Source: DATLCF01 sp035526505
GTDB lineage: Bacteria > Patescibacteriota > Saccharimonadia > Saccharimonadales > UBA4665
Reading direction: 5' to 3'
DNA: 64,000 bases
NCBI GenBank assembly: GCA_035526505.1
Contig: DATLCF010000001.1
Location: 124,001-188,000, forward strand
The notes under the pieces are model-generated. The model was not told the DNA's origin. It ran no database searches and worked only from the letters and a program-made list of their open reading frames with translations. This document shows positions 25,806 to 33,941 of this stretch, piece after piece. The translations under genes were made by a program, and so were the position numbers. Each line of letters starts with the position of its first letter. Within the stretch, counting starts at the first letter, position 1.

Positions 25806-25808
25806 TAG

Positions 25809-26168
25809 CTAGTAGTCCTTAGCTGATAGCTTAGCTACAAAACCGCTAAGAAGCCGGCCAACCTCCTCGGTTTTAGCAATAAGCACCACTTGCTTATCGG
25901 CATGTACGTAAGAAAGCCTTTCGGCGATAATGAGCATCGATTCAACCTCGGCTGTTGATCCTTTTGCAATGAGTAGAAATTGACGGAACGCCTTATCGCT
26001 TCTCCTTGCATAGCCCTCAGCAATATTGTTCATTATTGAAATGCTGGCACGCTGTATTTGATCTCTAAAACCAAAGTCCCTTATATTACCAAACGTTCCA
26101 TAAATATCAACCGTAAGTTCGCTGGCTTTCTGCCACACCACCAGGTCTTTAAACGACTTTGTACTCAT
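25809..26168 (-). CDS. Four-helix-bundle protein (S23/IVS-like, Avd-like fold)
   Basis: 119 residues matching the four-helix-bundle family related to proteins encoded in 23S rRNA intervening sequences: SFKDLVVWQKASELTVDIY at the start, GFRDQIQRASISIMNNIAEGYAR in the middle, FRQFLLIAKGSTAEVESML, then a final helix. Molecular function is not established for the family. It lies between recF and dnaN and is bracketed by 11-bp inverted repeats: AGCTATCAGCT at its 3' end inside the coding sequence, and AGCTGATAGCT just upstream, overlapping the dnaN stop. This looks like an inserted cassette. The ATG at 26168 is clear. Confidence 0.9.
   Translation of the reverse strand: MSTKSFKDLVVWQKASELTVDIYGTFGNIRDFGFRDQIQRASISIMNNIAEGYARRSDKAFRQFLLIAKGSTAEVESMLIIAERLSYVHADKQVVLIAKTEEVGRLLSGFVAKLSAKDY
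25820..25830. repeat. Inverted repeat flanking the four-helix-bundle gene (recF side)
   Basis: AGCTGATAGCT on the plus strand, within the last codons of the four-helix-bundle gene. It is the reverse complement of the 26191 copy. Confidence 0.7.
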
Positions 26169-26180
26169 GGCTCTAATTCT

Positions 26181-26201
26181 ATCAGCTACGAGCTATCAGC
26201 T
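26181..26201. repeat. Inverted repeat flanking the four-helix-bundle gene (dnaN side)
   Basis: AGCTATCAGCT at 26191-26201, preceded by a second partial copy (ATCAGCTA at 26181-26188). The dnaN stop codon (TGA on the minus strand, 26196-26198) falls inside this repeat. Confidence 0.7.
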
Positions 26202-27287
26202 TTTTAGCGGCATAATAATGTGGGTGTAATCGCTGGCGGCCGGGTCTTTAATAACTGTTGGTTCCAGCTTACCGTTAAAACAGAAAGCAACTTCGTCGCC
26301 ACCCAGGGCATGCAAAGCATCTAGTAAATAGCGTGAATTAAGCGTGATGTCGCCGGTGCCGGTTACTTTGGCAGTGGCTTTGGCAGTGTTTTCACCCAAC
26401 TGCGAGGCTACCGAGCGAATACTGACCTCCTGGGTTTCTTCGTCCACATGGATAGTAATACTACCGGCGCTTTCGCGGGCAAACAGGCTGGAAACTTTGG
26501 TTACATTTAGCAAATCCGCCCGTTTTAGTGTGGCATTCGTAGCAAAACTGGCCGGGATTAGTTTGCGGTAATCCGGGTATTTGCCTTCGATCAGGCGGGC
26601 AACCAGATCAACATCGCCAACCCGGAATAACACTTGCTGGTCATCGCTGGTTACTTCTACGTCATCTTCAAAATCGTTCACAATACGCAGCACATCCTGC
26701 ATAGCCGATACCGGTACCAACAGCTCTACAGCTTCGGCAACCTTGGCTAGTTCTTTTTCGGCCAAGCGGTAGCTGTCGGTGGCAGCAATGTATAGTTTGC
26801 CGTCGGTAGTGTGCATATATATACCGGTCAATACCGGGCGGGCCTCGTCACCGGAAGCCGCCATAACAACCTGTTGCAGAGATTTCTTAAGCAGTGGCCC
26901 AGATACTTTCCATGTTTTGCCATCGGTAATTGCCGGCATTACCGGAAACTCCTCGGCCGACACACCATTAATAACCGACTGGTATTGGTCGGTGGTAATA
27001 TCCAGTTTGTAATCATCCAGCTTGAGGTCAATCACGCCGGACGGCAAACTACCCACAAAATCTTGCATCAGGCGGGCAGGGACGGTGATCGAGCCCTCGT
27101 CGGCCACCTTGGCGCCAATATAGTGGGTAATGGCAATATCCAAATTAGTTGCTGCTACACACAGGCGGTTGTTAACGGTTTTAATAAGCACGTTAGCTAG
27201 TACGGGCAGGGTACCGCGGGCATTAGCTACGCGGCCGACAGTGCCGAGTGCTTTGTTAAGATTTTCCTGGGTGACCTGTAATTTCAT
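26196..27287 (-). CDS. dnaN: DNA polymerase III subunit beta (sliding clamp)
   Basis: 363 residues, normal length. The ring-shaped processivity clamp binds polymerase III and other DNA enzymes. Three repeats of the clamp fold are visible: the start MKLQVTQENLNKALGTVGRVA, the central VTSDDQQVLFRVGD region, and the C-terminal TAKVTGTGDITLNSRYLLDAL followed by a YTHIIMPLKS end matching the family's hydrophobic C-terminal cleft strand. It is transcribed from the dnaA side, with 264 bp between. The stop codon lies in the inverted repeat next to the four-helix-bundle gene. Confidence 0.97.
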   Translation of the reverse strand: MKLQVTQENLNKALGTVGRVANARGTLPVLANVLIKTVNNRLCVAATNLDIAITHYIGAKVADEGSITVPARLMQDFVGSLPSGVIDLKLDDYKLDITTDQYQSVINGVSAEEFPVMPAITDGKTWKVSGPLLKKSLQQVVMAASGDEARPVLTGIYMHTTDGKLYIAATDSYRLAEKELAKVAEAVELLVPVSAMQDVLRIVNDFEDDVEVTSDDQQVLFRVGDVDLVARLIEGKYPDYRKLIPASFATNATLKRADLLNVTKVSSLFARESAGSITIHVDEETQEVSIRSVASQLGENTAKATAKVTGTGDITLNSRYLLDALHALGGDEVAFCFNGKLEPTVIKDPAASDYTHIIMPLKS

Positions 27288-27551
27288 AATATAAGAGCTC
27301 CTAATAATTACTTATTAATATATGTAGTAGTCATAGTTATAGGCCATGTGGACAGCGGGGATAACTGGCCAGATAACAGATGGAAAAAGCTGTTTTTGGA
27401 CGTGGGATAACTGGTGGTTTTGGGGTGCATGCAAAGCGGTATAAGCGGGCGATTGTACCCAATGATTGTCCGCCCGACACGTCCGGTTGCGCACAAATAG
27501 TGTTCGGGCACACAGGCCGCCAACAGTATATTCACTGCTTTTGCACAGTTT
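27288..27551. other. dnaA-dnaN intergenic region
   Basis: 264 bp without a supported gene. It holds two copies of GGGATAACTGG (near 27358 and 27404), which partly resemble DnaA boxes on the opposite strand, and presumably the dnaN promoter. An 83-codon open frame here has no recognisable protein features. Confidence 0.5.
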
Positions 27552-28919
27552 TTACGCATACAATTTTTCCTTTATTTCCGAAATAGCGCCTTTAATATCG
27601 CTGTCCAGCCGCGATTCTTTGGCGATTTTTTCAACCGAATGGATGGCAGTGGTGTGGTCTTTGCGCCCCAGCTCGCGGGCAATTTTAGGAAAGCTAAGGT
27701 GCAGCTCGTTCCTGAGCATATACATGGCGATTTGTCGCGGCACTACAATGTCTTTGTCACGCTTGGGGCCCAAAATATCTTCCATGGGTATTTGAAAATG
27801 CCGGGCTGTGCGTTCGATGATTTGCTTGGCGCTAATGTGCTTGGGCCGGGCTTGCGACGCTCCCAACAGGCTGGTGGCTATACCCATATTGGGCTCCAGG
27901 CCGCGCATTTCGCAAAAGGCCAGCAGTTGGTTAAGCGCGCCTTCCAGTTCGCGAATATTGGTTTGCACATTGGTGGCCAAATATTCGACCACATCGTTTG
28001 GTAGTTCGGTGCCGTGGGTATGGGCTTTGGTTTGCAAAATGGCACAGCGGGTTTCTAGGTCTGGGTTTTGCATATCAATGCTCATGCCCCAAACAAAGCG
28101 CGAACGCAGGCGTTCTTCCAATGTGGGGATATCGCGCGGCGGCTTATCGCTGCTGATAATAATTTGCTTGCTTGCCTGGTGTAGGGCGTTAAAGGTATGA
28201 AAGAATTCTTCTTGCACCTTTTCTTTGCCGGCAATAAACTGCACGTCGTCCACAATAAGCACATCGGCGCCGCGGTAAAAGTCGGCAAAGTCGGTATTTT
28301 TTTTGTAGCGCAAAGCATCGACAAATTCTTGTAGGAATTGTTCGCTGGACACATACACGACGCGGGCGCTTGGTTTGTTAGTCAGCACCGTGTTGCCAAC
28401 AGCCTGGATAAGATGTGTCTTACCAATACCCACACCGCCGTACAGGAATAGGGGATTATACTTGGTGCCCGGCTGGACAGCCACCGCCTGGCAAGCAGCA
28501 TAGGCTAGTTCGTTGCCAGAGCCAACAATAAAGTTTTCGAATGTATAGCGGTCGTTCAGGCCCTGGCGGTAGGTGTGGGCCAGAGTGTTAGGCTGAGCTT
28601 TGGGGCTGGCAGTCGCCTTGGCGCCTGGTGTCGGCCGCAGCATGGCAGGCTCATCATCGTTTTTGGCATGGGCCAGCGCAGAGTGGATTTTGTATTCGAC
28701 GCGCACAGGCACGGTACCGTTCTTTTTAAGTGTTTCAACAATAAGGTCGTTATACTTGCGTTCCAGCTGTTGCTTAATAAAGACATTGGGTACGCCAATA
28801 ATGACCAAATCGTCTGTCGAGCGTAGCAGGCTGGTGTTTTTAAACCAGGTCACGTAATTGCCACGCGATACAGAAAGTTCAATCTCCCCCAAAACTGCTT
28901 GCCACAAGCTGTGCTGCAT
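27552..28919 (-). CDS. dnaA: Chromosomal replication initiator protein DnaA
   Basis: 455 residues. Domain I (about 1-80, MQHSLWQAVLGEIELSVSRGNYVTWF), a variable Ala/Pro/Lys linker (domain II), AAA+ domain III with Walker A GGVGIGKTHLIQAVG and Walker B VLIVDDVQFIAGKEK, and C-terminal domain IV with the DnaA-box-binding signature LGRKDHTTAIHSVEKI. It binds DnaA boxes and unwinds oriC. The frame opens at a GTG (28940), but ATG 28919 has a GAGAGGG Shine-Dalgarno about 10 nt upstream and matches family N-termini. It lies next to the candidate origin. Confidence 0.97.
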   Translation of the reverse strand: MQHSLWQAVLGEIELSVSRGNYVTWFKNTSLLRSTDDLVIIGVPNVFIKQQLERKYNDLIVETLKKNGTVPVRVEYKIHSALAHAKNDDEPAMLRPTPGAKATASPKAQPNTLAHTYRQGLNDRYTFENFIVGSGNELAYAACQAVAVQPGTKYNPLFLYGGVGIGKTHLIQAVGNTVLTNKPSARVVYVSSEQFLQEFVDALRYKKNTDFADFYRGADVLIVDDVQFIAGKEKVQEEFFHTFNALHQASKQIIISSDKPPRDIPTLEERLRSRFVWGMSIDMQNPDLETRCAILQTKAHTHGTELPNDVVEYLATNVQTNIRELEGALNQLLAFCEMRGLEPNMGIATSLLGASQARPKHISAKQIIERTARHFQIPMEDILGPKRDKDIVVPRQIAMYMLRNELHLSFPKIARELGRKDHTTAIHSVEKIAKESRLDSDIKGAISEIKEKLYA

Positions 28920-29237
28920 TGCTGCTGCGCCCTCTCTCACTACTCAGGTTATAGCCCTAATATAGTGGAATGTTTCAGACTTTTCCACACATTTTAGAAG
29001 GCTACACATAAACTTTGCCAACCACGCAATAGCTGGGTTAAGTTATGCACAGTAAGCAATCCAATCTGTTAATCTGTGGAAAATACTTGGCGAAACGTGG
29101 AAAACTTGCTAGGATTAGTGGGTTAAATATTGTTATTTTCACTAAAAATAACATCGATTAATACAACAAGCACCATTGTGTGCGGCCAGTGCGTGCATTT
29201 GCCCGCCACTACCGTATGCTGTAAAGTGAGAACAGTT
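28920..29237. other. Candidate replication origin (oriC), dnaA-rpmH intergenic region
   Basis: A 318-bp gene-free region between divergent dnaA and rpmH. It contains TTATGCACA (29043-29051, an exact TTATNCACA DnaA box), TTTTCCACA (28981-28989) and its reverse complement TGTGGAAAA (29075-29083), each one mismatch from TTATCCACA, and CGTGGAAAA (29096-29104, two mismatches). An A/T-rich stretch follows at 29123-29165, including a 9-bp inverted repeat (29131-29139 with 29145-29153), a plausible unwinding element. It must also hold the dnaA and rpmH promoters. Confidence 0.7.
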
Positions 29238-29375
29238 ATGCCAAAACGAACCTACCAACCCAAAAAACGCCATCGCGCCCGCGAGCATGGTTTTATGAAG
29301 CGCATGGCCAGTCGTGCCGGCCGCGCGGTATTACAGCGCCGCCGCCAAAAAGGCCGCCAGCGCTTAACACACTAG
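29238..29375 (+). CDS. rpmH: Large ribosomal subunit protein bL34
   Basis: 45 residues, very basic: [19 protein letters not shown], then [20 protein letters not shown], the standard L34 signature. The frame is open upstream, but ATG 29238 is the family start. First gene of the rpmH-rnpA-yidC-jag cluster. Confidence 0.97.
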   Translation: MPKRTYQPKKRHRAREHGFMKRMASRAGRAVLQRRRQKGRQRLTH

Positions 29376-29411
29376 ATAGCCCCCTAAAGATATAGTGGGC
29401 GAGGGCTACGA

Positions 29412-29816
29412 ATGATCCATCAAACACATAGGTTTCACGGCAGGGGCAGCTTCCGGTTTGTGTATCAGCACGGACAGACAGTACGTGGACCGCTGTGTAC
29501 GCTCAAATTTATCCGCAATAGTCGTCGGGACACCTACCGTGTGGCAGTGGTGGTTAGCCGCAAGGTACACAAATCTGCCGTGGTGCGTAACCGCATTCGC
29601 CGCCGCATGTACGAGGCGGTACGCAAACAGGAACCAGCCATTACCAGGCCCTATGACCTGGTATTTACGGTATTTAGCGACCAACTGGCTACTATGGAGG
29701 GCCTGGACCTGCAACAGATGGTGTGTCGGCAGCTGCAGGACGCCAAGGTTATAGATACCAAAAGCGCCCTGCCAGATGCGGCCAGCCATGCTATAGTAAA
29801 ACCCAAGGAGCGCTGA
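29412..29816 (+). CDS. rnpA: Ribonuclease P protein component
   Basis: 134 residues. The RNP signature (SRKVHKSAVVRNRIRRRMYEA, residues about 54-74) and the N-terminal FHGRGSFRFVYQHGQTVRG are typical. It binds RNase P RNA for tRNA 5' maturation. Its TGA is one base before the yidC ATG, indicating coupling. Confidence 0.95.
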   Translation: MIHQTHRFHGRGSFRFVYQHGQTVRGPLCTLKFIRNSRRDTYRVAVVVSRKVHKSAVVRNRIRRRMYEAVRKQEPAITRPYDLVFTVFSDQLATMEGLDLQQMVCRQLQDAKVIDTKSALPDAASHAIVKPKER

Positions 29817-29817
29817 T

Positions 29818-30771
29818 ATGTTTACGACCCTCATTGTCCAGCCCATCTTTAATTTGCTGGTACTTATTTATGCAGTATTGCCCGGGCACAATTTTGGCCT
29901 GGCAATTATTATTTTCACCATCATTGTACGCCTGTTGATGTGGCCGCTCGTTAAAAAGCAGCTGCACCAAACCAAAGCTATGCGCAAGGTCCAGCCAGAG
30001 CTAAAGCGCATCAAGGCAGCAGCCAAAGGCGATAAGCGCAAAGAACAGCAAATGATGATGGAACTGTATAAAGAGCGGGGGATTAACCCGTTCGGTTCTA
30101 TTGGGGTGCTGATTTTGCAAATCCCCATTTTGATCGGCTTGTATATTGGGTTAACCAAAGTGGTGCATGATCCGCATGCGCTGATCAGCTTCTCGTACCC
30201 GGCACTACAGGATTTGGGCTGGATGAAAGAGCTGGCCAGCAATATCCACCGTTTTGACAGCACCCTGTTTGGTGTAGTTGACCTGACCCGGCCGGCCTTG
30301 GGGCCAAAGGGCACCTACATGCCGGCCTTGCTGATCGTGATCGGCAGTGCGGTTATTCAGTATTACCAAAGCAAGCAGCTGATGCCCAACGACAAGAACG
30401 CCCGCGGCCTGCGTACTATCCTTAAGGACGCCGGCGGGGGCAAACAGGCCGACCAAGCCGAAGTTAATGCAGCCGTAGGGCGCAGTACCCGGTACTTGCT
30501 GCCGGCCATGATCTTTATTTTTACCGTAAACATTGCCTCGGCTCTGAGCCTGTACTGGCTAGTGAGCGGCCTGGTGGCCTATATTCAGCAAAGCATTGTA
30601 CTGCGCGAAGACACCGAAGAAATGGAGGCCGCTGCCGATAAGCCAACCCCCGCAGACCGCGAAAAAAATGCAGTCGAAGCCGAAGTAATCACCCAACCAA
30701 AACCCAAGAAAAAGGCAGTCGCCAAATCCAAATCTTCCCGAAGCACCACTAAGAAACGGAGGAAAAAATAG
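29818..30771 (+). CDS. yidC: Membrane protein insertase YidC
   Basis: 317 residues. YidC/Oxa1 core: a hydrophobic N-terminus, TIIVRLLMWPLVKKQLHQTKAMRKVQPELKRIK (first TM plus the cytoplasmic hairpin with the conserved Arg), QIPILIGLYIGLTKV, and later TM segments near residues 160-185 and 220-255, then a Lys/Arg-rich tail ending KKRRKK that can contact the ribosome. It is short, without the large Gram-negative periplasmic domain, consistent with a monoderm-type envelope. It inserts inner-membrane proteins alone or with SecYEG. The stop overlaps the jag GTG start by one base. Confidence 0.95.
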   Translation: MFTTLIVQPIFNLLVLIYAVLPGHNFGLAIIIFTIIVRLLMWPLVKKQLHQTKAMRKVQPELKRIKAAAKGDKRKEQQMMMELYKERGINPFGSIGVLILQIPILIGLYIGLTKVVHDPHALISFSYPALQDLGWMKELASNIHRFDSTLFGVVDLTRPALGPKGTYMPALLIVIGSAVIQYYQSKQLMPNDKNARGLRTILKDAGGGKQADQAEVNAAVGRSTRYLLPAMIFIFTVNIASALSLYWLVSGLVAYIQQSIVLREDTEEMEAAADKPTPADREKNAVEAEVITQPKPKKKAVAKSKSSRSTTKKRRKK

Positions 30772-31220
30772 TGGAAGACGCAATCCGATTTGCAAAGAAA
30801 TACCTGGAAGATTTGCTGTCGTTTTTTGGCCTGAACACCGACGTGCATGCCACGAGCGAAGATGACGTTATCGAGCTGGAGGTGCCCAGCACCCATCTGA
30901 ACGGCTTCTTAATTGGCCAGCGCGGCGACAACATGCGCGCCATGCAGTTTCTAACCAGTAATGCGCTTAAAAACAACGGCTTCGAATATACCCGCGTGAA
31001 TGTGGACATTGCCGAATATAAAAAGCAGCGCGCCGACCGTTTGGCCAAACGCGCAGAAGACTGGATGAAACAGGTAAAAGAAAGCGGTGAACCCATGGAC
31101 CTGCAACCCATGAACGCTGCCGACCGCCGCACTGTACACAAACTGGCCCAAGAATACGGCGTTACCAGCGAATCGGTCGGTGATGGCCGCGACCGCCATA
31201 TTGTGCTTAAAACAGCCTAA
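30771..31220 (+). CDS. jag: Jag/KhpB RNA-binding protein (KH-R3H)
   Basis: 149 residues. A KH domain (about 30-100) with the GFLIGQRGDNMRAMQFL loop, and an R3H-type C-terminus (MNAADRRTVHKLAQEYGVTSESVGDGRDRHIVL). The Jag-N domain of longer homologues is reduced. It is an RNA-binding protein usually encoded after yidC. It starts with GTG overlapping the yidC stop, and a CGGAGG ribosome site is present upstream. Confidence 0.93.
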   Translation: MEDAIRFAKKYLEDLLSFFGLNTDVHATSEDDVIELEVPSTHLNGFLIGQRGDNMRAMQFLTSNALKNNGFEYTRVNVDIAEYKKQRADRLAKRAEDWMKQVKESGEPMDLQPMNAADRRTVHKLAQEYGVTSESVGDGRDRHIVLKTA

Positions 31221-31231
31221 CTCAATAGAGC

Positions 31232-32368
31232 CTATTCTTCGTCAAGGGCTGCTTTGTAAACAATAAGGGTTTCTTCGGCCATCTTGTGCCAGGAGTATTT
31301 TTTTAGTTGTTGCTGGCCGTTTTTGATGAGTTTTTCGCGCAGGTTTTTATCGTCCAATACCTGGGCGATTTTTTTTGCCATGTCGGCAGGGTCTTCGGCG
31401 TTAAAATAGTGGGCTGCCGGGCCGTACACCTCTGGCAAGCAGCTGGCGTTGCTGCTGGCAACGGGTGCGCCGTGGGCCATGGCTTCCATGGCGGGCAGAC
31501 CAAAACCCTCGCTTAAGCTGGGGAATACATAACACAGTGTGTGCTGGTACAGCCACTTGGCCTCGTCGTCGGGCAAAAAGCCGGTAATGATGATGTTTTT
31601 GGCTCCCGCGTGGTTTTGTTTGATTTGCTGTTCCAGCTCAATATAGTGTTTTTCCTTTTTGCCCACTAACACCAGCTTGAGATCCGGCCGCTGTGCGTGT
31701 AATATGTCGAACGCTTCGATCAGTTTGAGTAAATTTTTGTGCGGGAAGGCATTGCCCAAGTACATGATGAATTGGTCGTGTTCGCCAACCAGCTTGGGCC
31801 GTTTAGCAGCTGTTTTTAGCGGCGGTTCGCTGGATTCATAGGTAACCACCAGCTTGTTTTTGATACTTGGCTGGTAGGCGGCCACATCCGTGGCCACGAA
31901 CTTGGTAGGCACAATGATGCGCTTGGATTTAAAGTGGCTCCAGCGTACCAGGAACCGATACAGTCCCATCTTGAACCAATACACCGGCAAGGGCGTGGTA
32001 CCCCGGCGCACAAAGTGGAACATGGTAAGGTCGTGGGTGGTGGTAACAATACGGCCAAAGTAGGGAACTGGTTGTTGGGTCATTAAGAAGTGTACGAGAT
32101 CCGGCTTAAGCGATGTAAGCAGTAGAGTGAATTGTATTTGGTGTAGGGGATTGAGCGAAAATTGAGGGAAGGGGCAGGGGAGGGCATGGAAATTGGCAGA
32201 GCGGGGGAGCCATGGATCGTCCGGGGCCACCAAAATAGTGTAGCGGTGCACGTGGTCGATGTTTTGCAAATGTTCAACCAACCGGTCGCCGTAGCGCCCG
32301 GTACTGGCGCGCCGAAAACGGTTGTCGATAACAATATGGTTCTGGCGTGGCGTGTGGGTTTTGGGCAT
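31232..32368 (-). CDS. Glycosyltransferase family 4
   Basis: 378 residues. GT-B fold of family GT4: the N-terminal half has FRRASTGRYGDRLVEHL and DLVHFLMTQQPVPYF; the C-terminal half has YLGNAFPHKNLLKLIEAF, PDLKLVLVGKKE and the nucleotide-sugar-binding EX7E-like SEGFGLPAMEAMAHGAPV. It transfers a sugar from an activated donor during surface-glycan assembly, at the cytoplasmic face. It converges on jag (11 bp apart) and is divergent from the O-antigen-ligase-like gene. A 21-bp palindrome lies in its leader. Confidence 0.9.
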   Translation of the reverse strand: MPKTHTPRQNHIVIDNRFRRASTGRYGDRLVEHLQNIDHVHRYTILVAPDDPWLPRSANFHALPCPFPQFSLNPLHQIQFTLLLTSLKPDLVHFLMTQQPVPYFGRIVTTTHDLTMFHFVRRGTTPLPVYWFKMGLYRFLVRWSHFKSKRIIVPTKFVATDVAAYQPSIKNKLVVTYESSEPPLKTAAKRPKLVGEHDQFIMYLGNAFPHKNLLKLIEAFDILHAQRPDLKLVLVGKKEKHYIELEQQIKQNHAGAKNIIITGFLPDDEAKWLYQHTLCYVFPSLSEGFGLPAMEAMAHGAPVASSNASCLPEVYGPAAHYFNAEDPADMAKKIAQVLDDKNLREKLIKNGQQQLKKYSWHKMAEETLIVYKAALDEE

Positions 32369-32381
32369 GCGATTTCTCTGT

Positions 32382-32402
32382 TAACAGGGGTCACCCCTGT
32401 TA
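32382..32402. promoter_or_regulatory. 21-bp palindrome in the GT4 / O-antigen-ligase divergent region
   Basis: TAACAGGGGT-C-ACCCCTGTTA, perfect 10-bp arms, 13 bp before the GT4 start codon. The half-site also occurs just downstream of the -10 boxes of the tRNA-Arg and tRNA-Ser(TGA) promoters. Candidate operator; a small hairpin terminator cannot be excluded. Confidence 0.5.
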
Positions 32403-32465
32403 TTTCGATACTCTCATTGTAGCATGGCCATCTGCCCGGTTCGCCGCCCCGCCCCCTGCCGCGGC

Positions 32466-32474
32466 TGATATACT
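32466..32474 (+). promoter_or_regulatory. Extended -10 promoter of the O-antigen-ligase-like gene
   Basis: TGATATACT, an extended -10 (TGnTATACT), 14 nt before the ATG. An AGGGGG lies between them. Confidence 0.5.
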
Positions 32475-32488
32475 AGGGGGTAACGACC

Positions 32489-33793
32489 ATGGACATCCAA
32501 ACTTTTCGACAGATCCCATACAAGCTTAGCCTGACTTTTTTGGCATACATGCCGTTCCACGTATTTTTGGTGCAATCGCTGAGCCTTGCAACCGGCGGCT
32601 TGGATATATGGAAAGCCAGCAAAGACGTGGCCTTGGGTTTAGCAACCGTGTTCGTAGTTTGTTTGGTTTATCAGCAGCGCAAGGCAAGCAGGTTATTTGG
32701 TTTACTGGTGGGGTTAGCCCTTTTGTATGGGGGGCTACATCTGTTATTGTGGGCGCTTCATCCTGACCTTTACCGCCCCACCGCGATTTTGGGTTTTGTT
32801 TACAACACACGGGTGCTGTGTTTTGCCGTATTGGGTATGGGCGCATCCCTGTTGTTATCTAATGGTCCATATATGCGAGCGGTATTACGCTGGACGCTGG
32901 CAGTTAGTACGCTGGTAGCAATCTTGGGTGTCATCCAATATTTTTTGCCAAAAGATTTTTTGACGCACTTGGGGTATAGCCTGGAGCGCGGTGTACGCCC
33001 TGCGTTTTTTATCGATGACCAACCGGATTTACCGCGTATTATGTCTACCCTGCGTGATCCTAACTCGCTGGGTGCCTACCTGGTGCTGCCCATAACTGCC
33101 CTGTCGGTTTTGCTGCTGCATGCCAAAGATATATATAAGCGGCAAATGCTGGGCGGCATGTTGGCCGTGCATGGGCTGGCACTGTTGTTGACCTTTTCGC
33201 GCAGTGCCTGGGCTGGTGCCCTGCTGGCTGTTGGGTTGGTGCTGTGGTGGCAGTATCGGGAATCGGTGCTGGCAGCTGCCAAACGGTTTTGGGTGCCAGG
33301 GGCTATTCTGCTGGTGTTATTGGGCGGTACCCTGTTTGCTGCACGTAACGCCTACGTGGTCAAAAGTTTTGTAACCCATAGCGATGGCACACCACAAGCA
33401 CAATATGATTCCAACGGTTTTCATTGGTATTATGCCAAAAAAGGGATAGATGGCATTGTTCGTAATCCGTTCGGCCATGGCCCGGGTACGGCCGGTCTGG
33501 TATCTATCCAGAACCCCAATGGCGGGCTTTTAACAGAGAACTATTACATCCAAATTGGTTACGAGGTTGGGCTGTTGGGTCTTGCCCTATTTATCGCCGT
33601 CAATGTCTTGCTGTATCTTAAGCTGCGGCAACGCCATGACGATATTGGCACCGTACTGTTGGCCAGCTTTTGGGCATACGTACTTATTAATATGCTACTG
33701 CACATATGGAGCAACGAAGCCGTAGCAGCTCAATGGTGGATACTGGCCGGTTTGGCGGCAGGTGTTAAGAACGGGCACACCAAGGATTATTGA
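32489..33793 (+). CDS. O-antigen ligase-like membrane protein (Wzy/WaaL type)
   Basis: 434 residues with about 10-12 hydrophobic segments and a central extracellular loop (about residues 290-350) containing FHWYYAKKGIDGIVRNPFGHGPGTAG, reminiscent of the H-containing loop of the O-antigen ligase/polymerase (Wzy_C) family. These enzymes join lipid-linked glycans to an acceptor or polymerise repeat units on the outer face. It lies in the surface-polysaccharide cluster. ATG 32489 follows an extended -10 by 14 nt. Confidence 0.85.
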   Translation: MDIQTFRQIPYKLSLTFLAYMPFHVFLVQSLSLATGGLDIWKASKDVALGLATVFVVCLVYQQRKASRLFGLLVGLALLYGGLHLLLWALHPDLYRPTAILGFVYNTRVLCFAVLGMGASLLLSNGPYMRAVLRWTLAVSTLVAILGVIQYFLPKDFLTHLGYSLERGVRPAFFIDDQPDLPRIMSTLRDPNSLGAYLVLPITALSVLLLHAKDIYKRQMLGGMLAVHGLALLLTFSRSAWAGALLAVGLVLWWQYRESVLAAAKRFWVPGAILLVLLGGTLFAARNAYVVKSFVTHSDGTPQAQYDSNGFHWYYAKKGIDGIVRNPFGHGPGTAGLVSIQNPNGGLLTENYYIQIGYEVGLLGLALFIAVNVLLYLKLRQRHDDIGTVLLASFWAYVLINMLLHIWSNEAVAAQWWILAGLAAGVKNGHTKDY

Positions 33794-33921
33794 CAGTCGA
33801 GGGTTTGAATTTTTAAGCCAGGGATGGCTAATTTGGCAAGAACCTTGTCGCTAGTAGTAAATATAGAGGCATCATAGTTGGGGACTACGAGTTGGTATTT
33901 GTTCGAGACTGTTACTTCCAT
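33787..33921 (-). CDS. Possible small protein (44 residues)
   Basis: An open frame of 44 codons beginning MEVTVSNKYQLVVPNYDASI and ending KIQTLDCQ, placed 20 nt after the end of the GT2 gene on the same strand and overlapping the ligase gene end by 7 bp. The composition is protein-like and mildly hydrophobic, but there is no Shine-Dalgarno and the product is not recognised. It could be a translated leader, a fragment of a lost gene, or chance. Confidence 0.35.
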   Translation of the reverse strand: MEVTVSNKYQLVVPNYDASIFTTSDKVLAKLAIPGLKIQTLDCQ

Positions 33922-33941
33922 GGTTCAACGATTGTCAATAC

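Noticed and set aside
27308..27559. 83-codon frame between dnaN and dnaA
   Set aside because: Composition is not protein-like, there is no ribosome site, and it overlaps the dnaA end. Treated as intergenic.
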